Positions 39,641 through 40,037 of a stretch of DNA of 40,037 nt are shown in pieces. A program made the position numbers and the translations under genes. This stretch comes from Parvibaculum sp. GTDB taxonomy: Bacteria > Pseudomonadota > Alphaproteobacteria > Parvibaculales > Parvibaculaceae. Position 1 is the first letter of the stretch; every line of letters begins with the position of its first letter. The DNA lies in the NCBI GenBank assembly GCA_019635965.1, contig JAHBYK010000017.1:1-40037 (forward strand), read 5' to 3'. The notes beneath the pieces were generated by a model. That model saw only the letters and a list, made by a program, of their open reading frames with translations, searched no databases and was not told the origin of the DNA.

Positions 39641-40037
39641 CTACCGCCCCTTCCCCTTGTACTTCCGTGCCCGTGTCCCCGGCTTGCCGCTTGTCGAGCG
39701 GCCTTTCGGTTTGACGGTGCGGGCGACGCTTTCCTCGACCGCCGACTGGCGGGCCATGGGGTCGTCGGCGATGGCGAGTTCGGTGGCTTCCAGCCGCTTG
39801 ATCTCGTCGCGGAGCCGCGCGGCGGTTTCAAATTCGAGGTCGGCGGCGGCTTCCTTCATGCGCGCTTCGAGGTCTGCGATATGGGCGCGGAGATTGTGGC
39901 CGATGAAGGCCTGATCGGCCTCGCCCGTGTCGACGCGGACATGGTCGCGCTCATAGACGCTTTCGAGAATGTCGCCGATATTGCGGCGGATGCTCTCCGG
40001 CGTGATTCCGTGTTCGAGGTTATAGGCCTGCTGCTTC
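39641..40037 (-). CDS. uvrB: UvrABC excinuclease subunit B, C-terminal part
   Basis: 3' end of uvrB, cut by the window edge at 40037. The translated end begins [20 protein letters not shown] (domain 6 of the helicase fold) and includes the UVR motif [20 protein letters not shown] that binds UvrC, then a basic tail ([16 protein letters not shown]). About 132 codons are visible. uvrC lies 8.5 kb away on the same strand. Confidence 0.95.
   Translation of the reverse strand, partial: KQQAYNLEHGITPESIRRNIGDILESVYERDHVRVDTGEADQAFIGHNLRAHIADLEARMKEAAADLEFETAARLRDEIKRLEATELAIADDPMARQSAVEESVARTVKPKGRSTSGKPGTRARKYKGKGR

Overview
The window is a GC-rich stretch of an alphaproteobacterial chromosome. 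The conserved gene orders lgt / COG1565 methyltransferase / pgeF, uvrC-pgsA-moaD-moaE, prs / rplY-pth-ychF and ubiK / ybjN-like / proC all point that way. A CYP153-type alkane hydroxylase, an acyl-CoA synthetase, a pair of acyl-CoA dehydrogenases and a di-iron protein suggest a hydrocarbon- or lipid-degrading genus such as Parvibaculum or a relative. The genus is inferred, not shown. I see no insertion sequence, prophage, CRISPR array, rRNA or tRNA.

Layout. 1-6.1 kb (minus strand): acyl-CoA synthetase, two acyl-CoA dehydrogenases, then a DUF1007 periplasmic protein and a NicO metal permease. 6.1-10.6 kb: a secreted trypsin-like protease, a ferric-reductase-like membrane protein, a TetR regulator with a striking double operator at its start, a ferritin-fold di-iron protein with a clear promoter and terminator, and an alpha/beta hydrolase. 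10.6-18 kb (minus): housekeeping block ychF, pth, rplY, prs, a secreted unknown, pgeF, a NDUFAF7-like methyltransferase and lgt. 18.1-20.2 kb: CYP153 P450 and a TetR regulator. 20.3-22.8 kb (plus): ubiK, a YbjN-domain gene, proC and a TetR/COQ9-like protein. 22.8-26 kb (minus): a small NTF2-fold gene under a palindromic operator, and the operon marR-like / ompR-like / envZ-like. 26.2-27.1 kb: branched-chain aminotransferase with a terminator, then a short AT-richer island holding one lipoprotein. 27.8-31.1 kb (minus): uvrC-pgsA-moaD-moaE. 31.5-33.7 kb (minus): folB, a PTR1/FolM-like reductase and a Ca2+/Na+ antiporter. 33.9-36.3 kb: a cupin, a CelD/BioF2-type acetyltransferase and a membrane-anchored DUF1330-like protein. 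36.3-39.4 kb (minus): a Rossmann protein, a PAP2 phosphatase and a PAP2-DUF368 fusion. The 3' end of uvrB enters at the right edge.

The most interesting item is the 569-residue protein at 37730-39439. It joins a PAP2 lipid-phosphatase domain to a DUF368 domain. DUF368 proteins (PopT) were recently identified as undecaprenyl-phosphate translocases, and PAP2 enzymes of the PgpB type make undecaprenyl phosphate from its diphosphate. One polypeptide could therefore couple the dephosphorylation and re-internalisation steps of the cell-wall lipid-carrier cycle. A tandem paralogue of the PAP2 half lies directly downstream, and both genes share a similar promoter-proximal sequence. Other items worth a look are the twin TetR operator at 7774-7833, the perfect 27-bp palindrome over the -35 box at 23232-23258, the di-iron protein, the mini-ORF and hairpin leader of rplY, and the COQ9-like protein close to ubiK.
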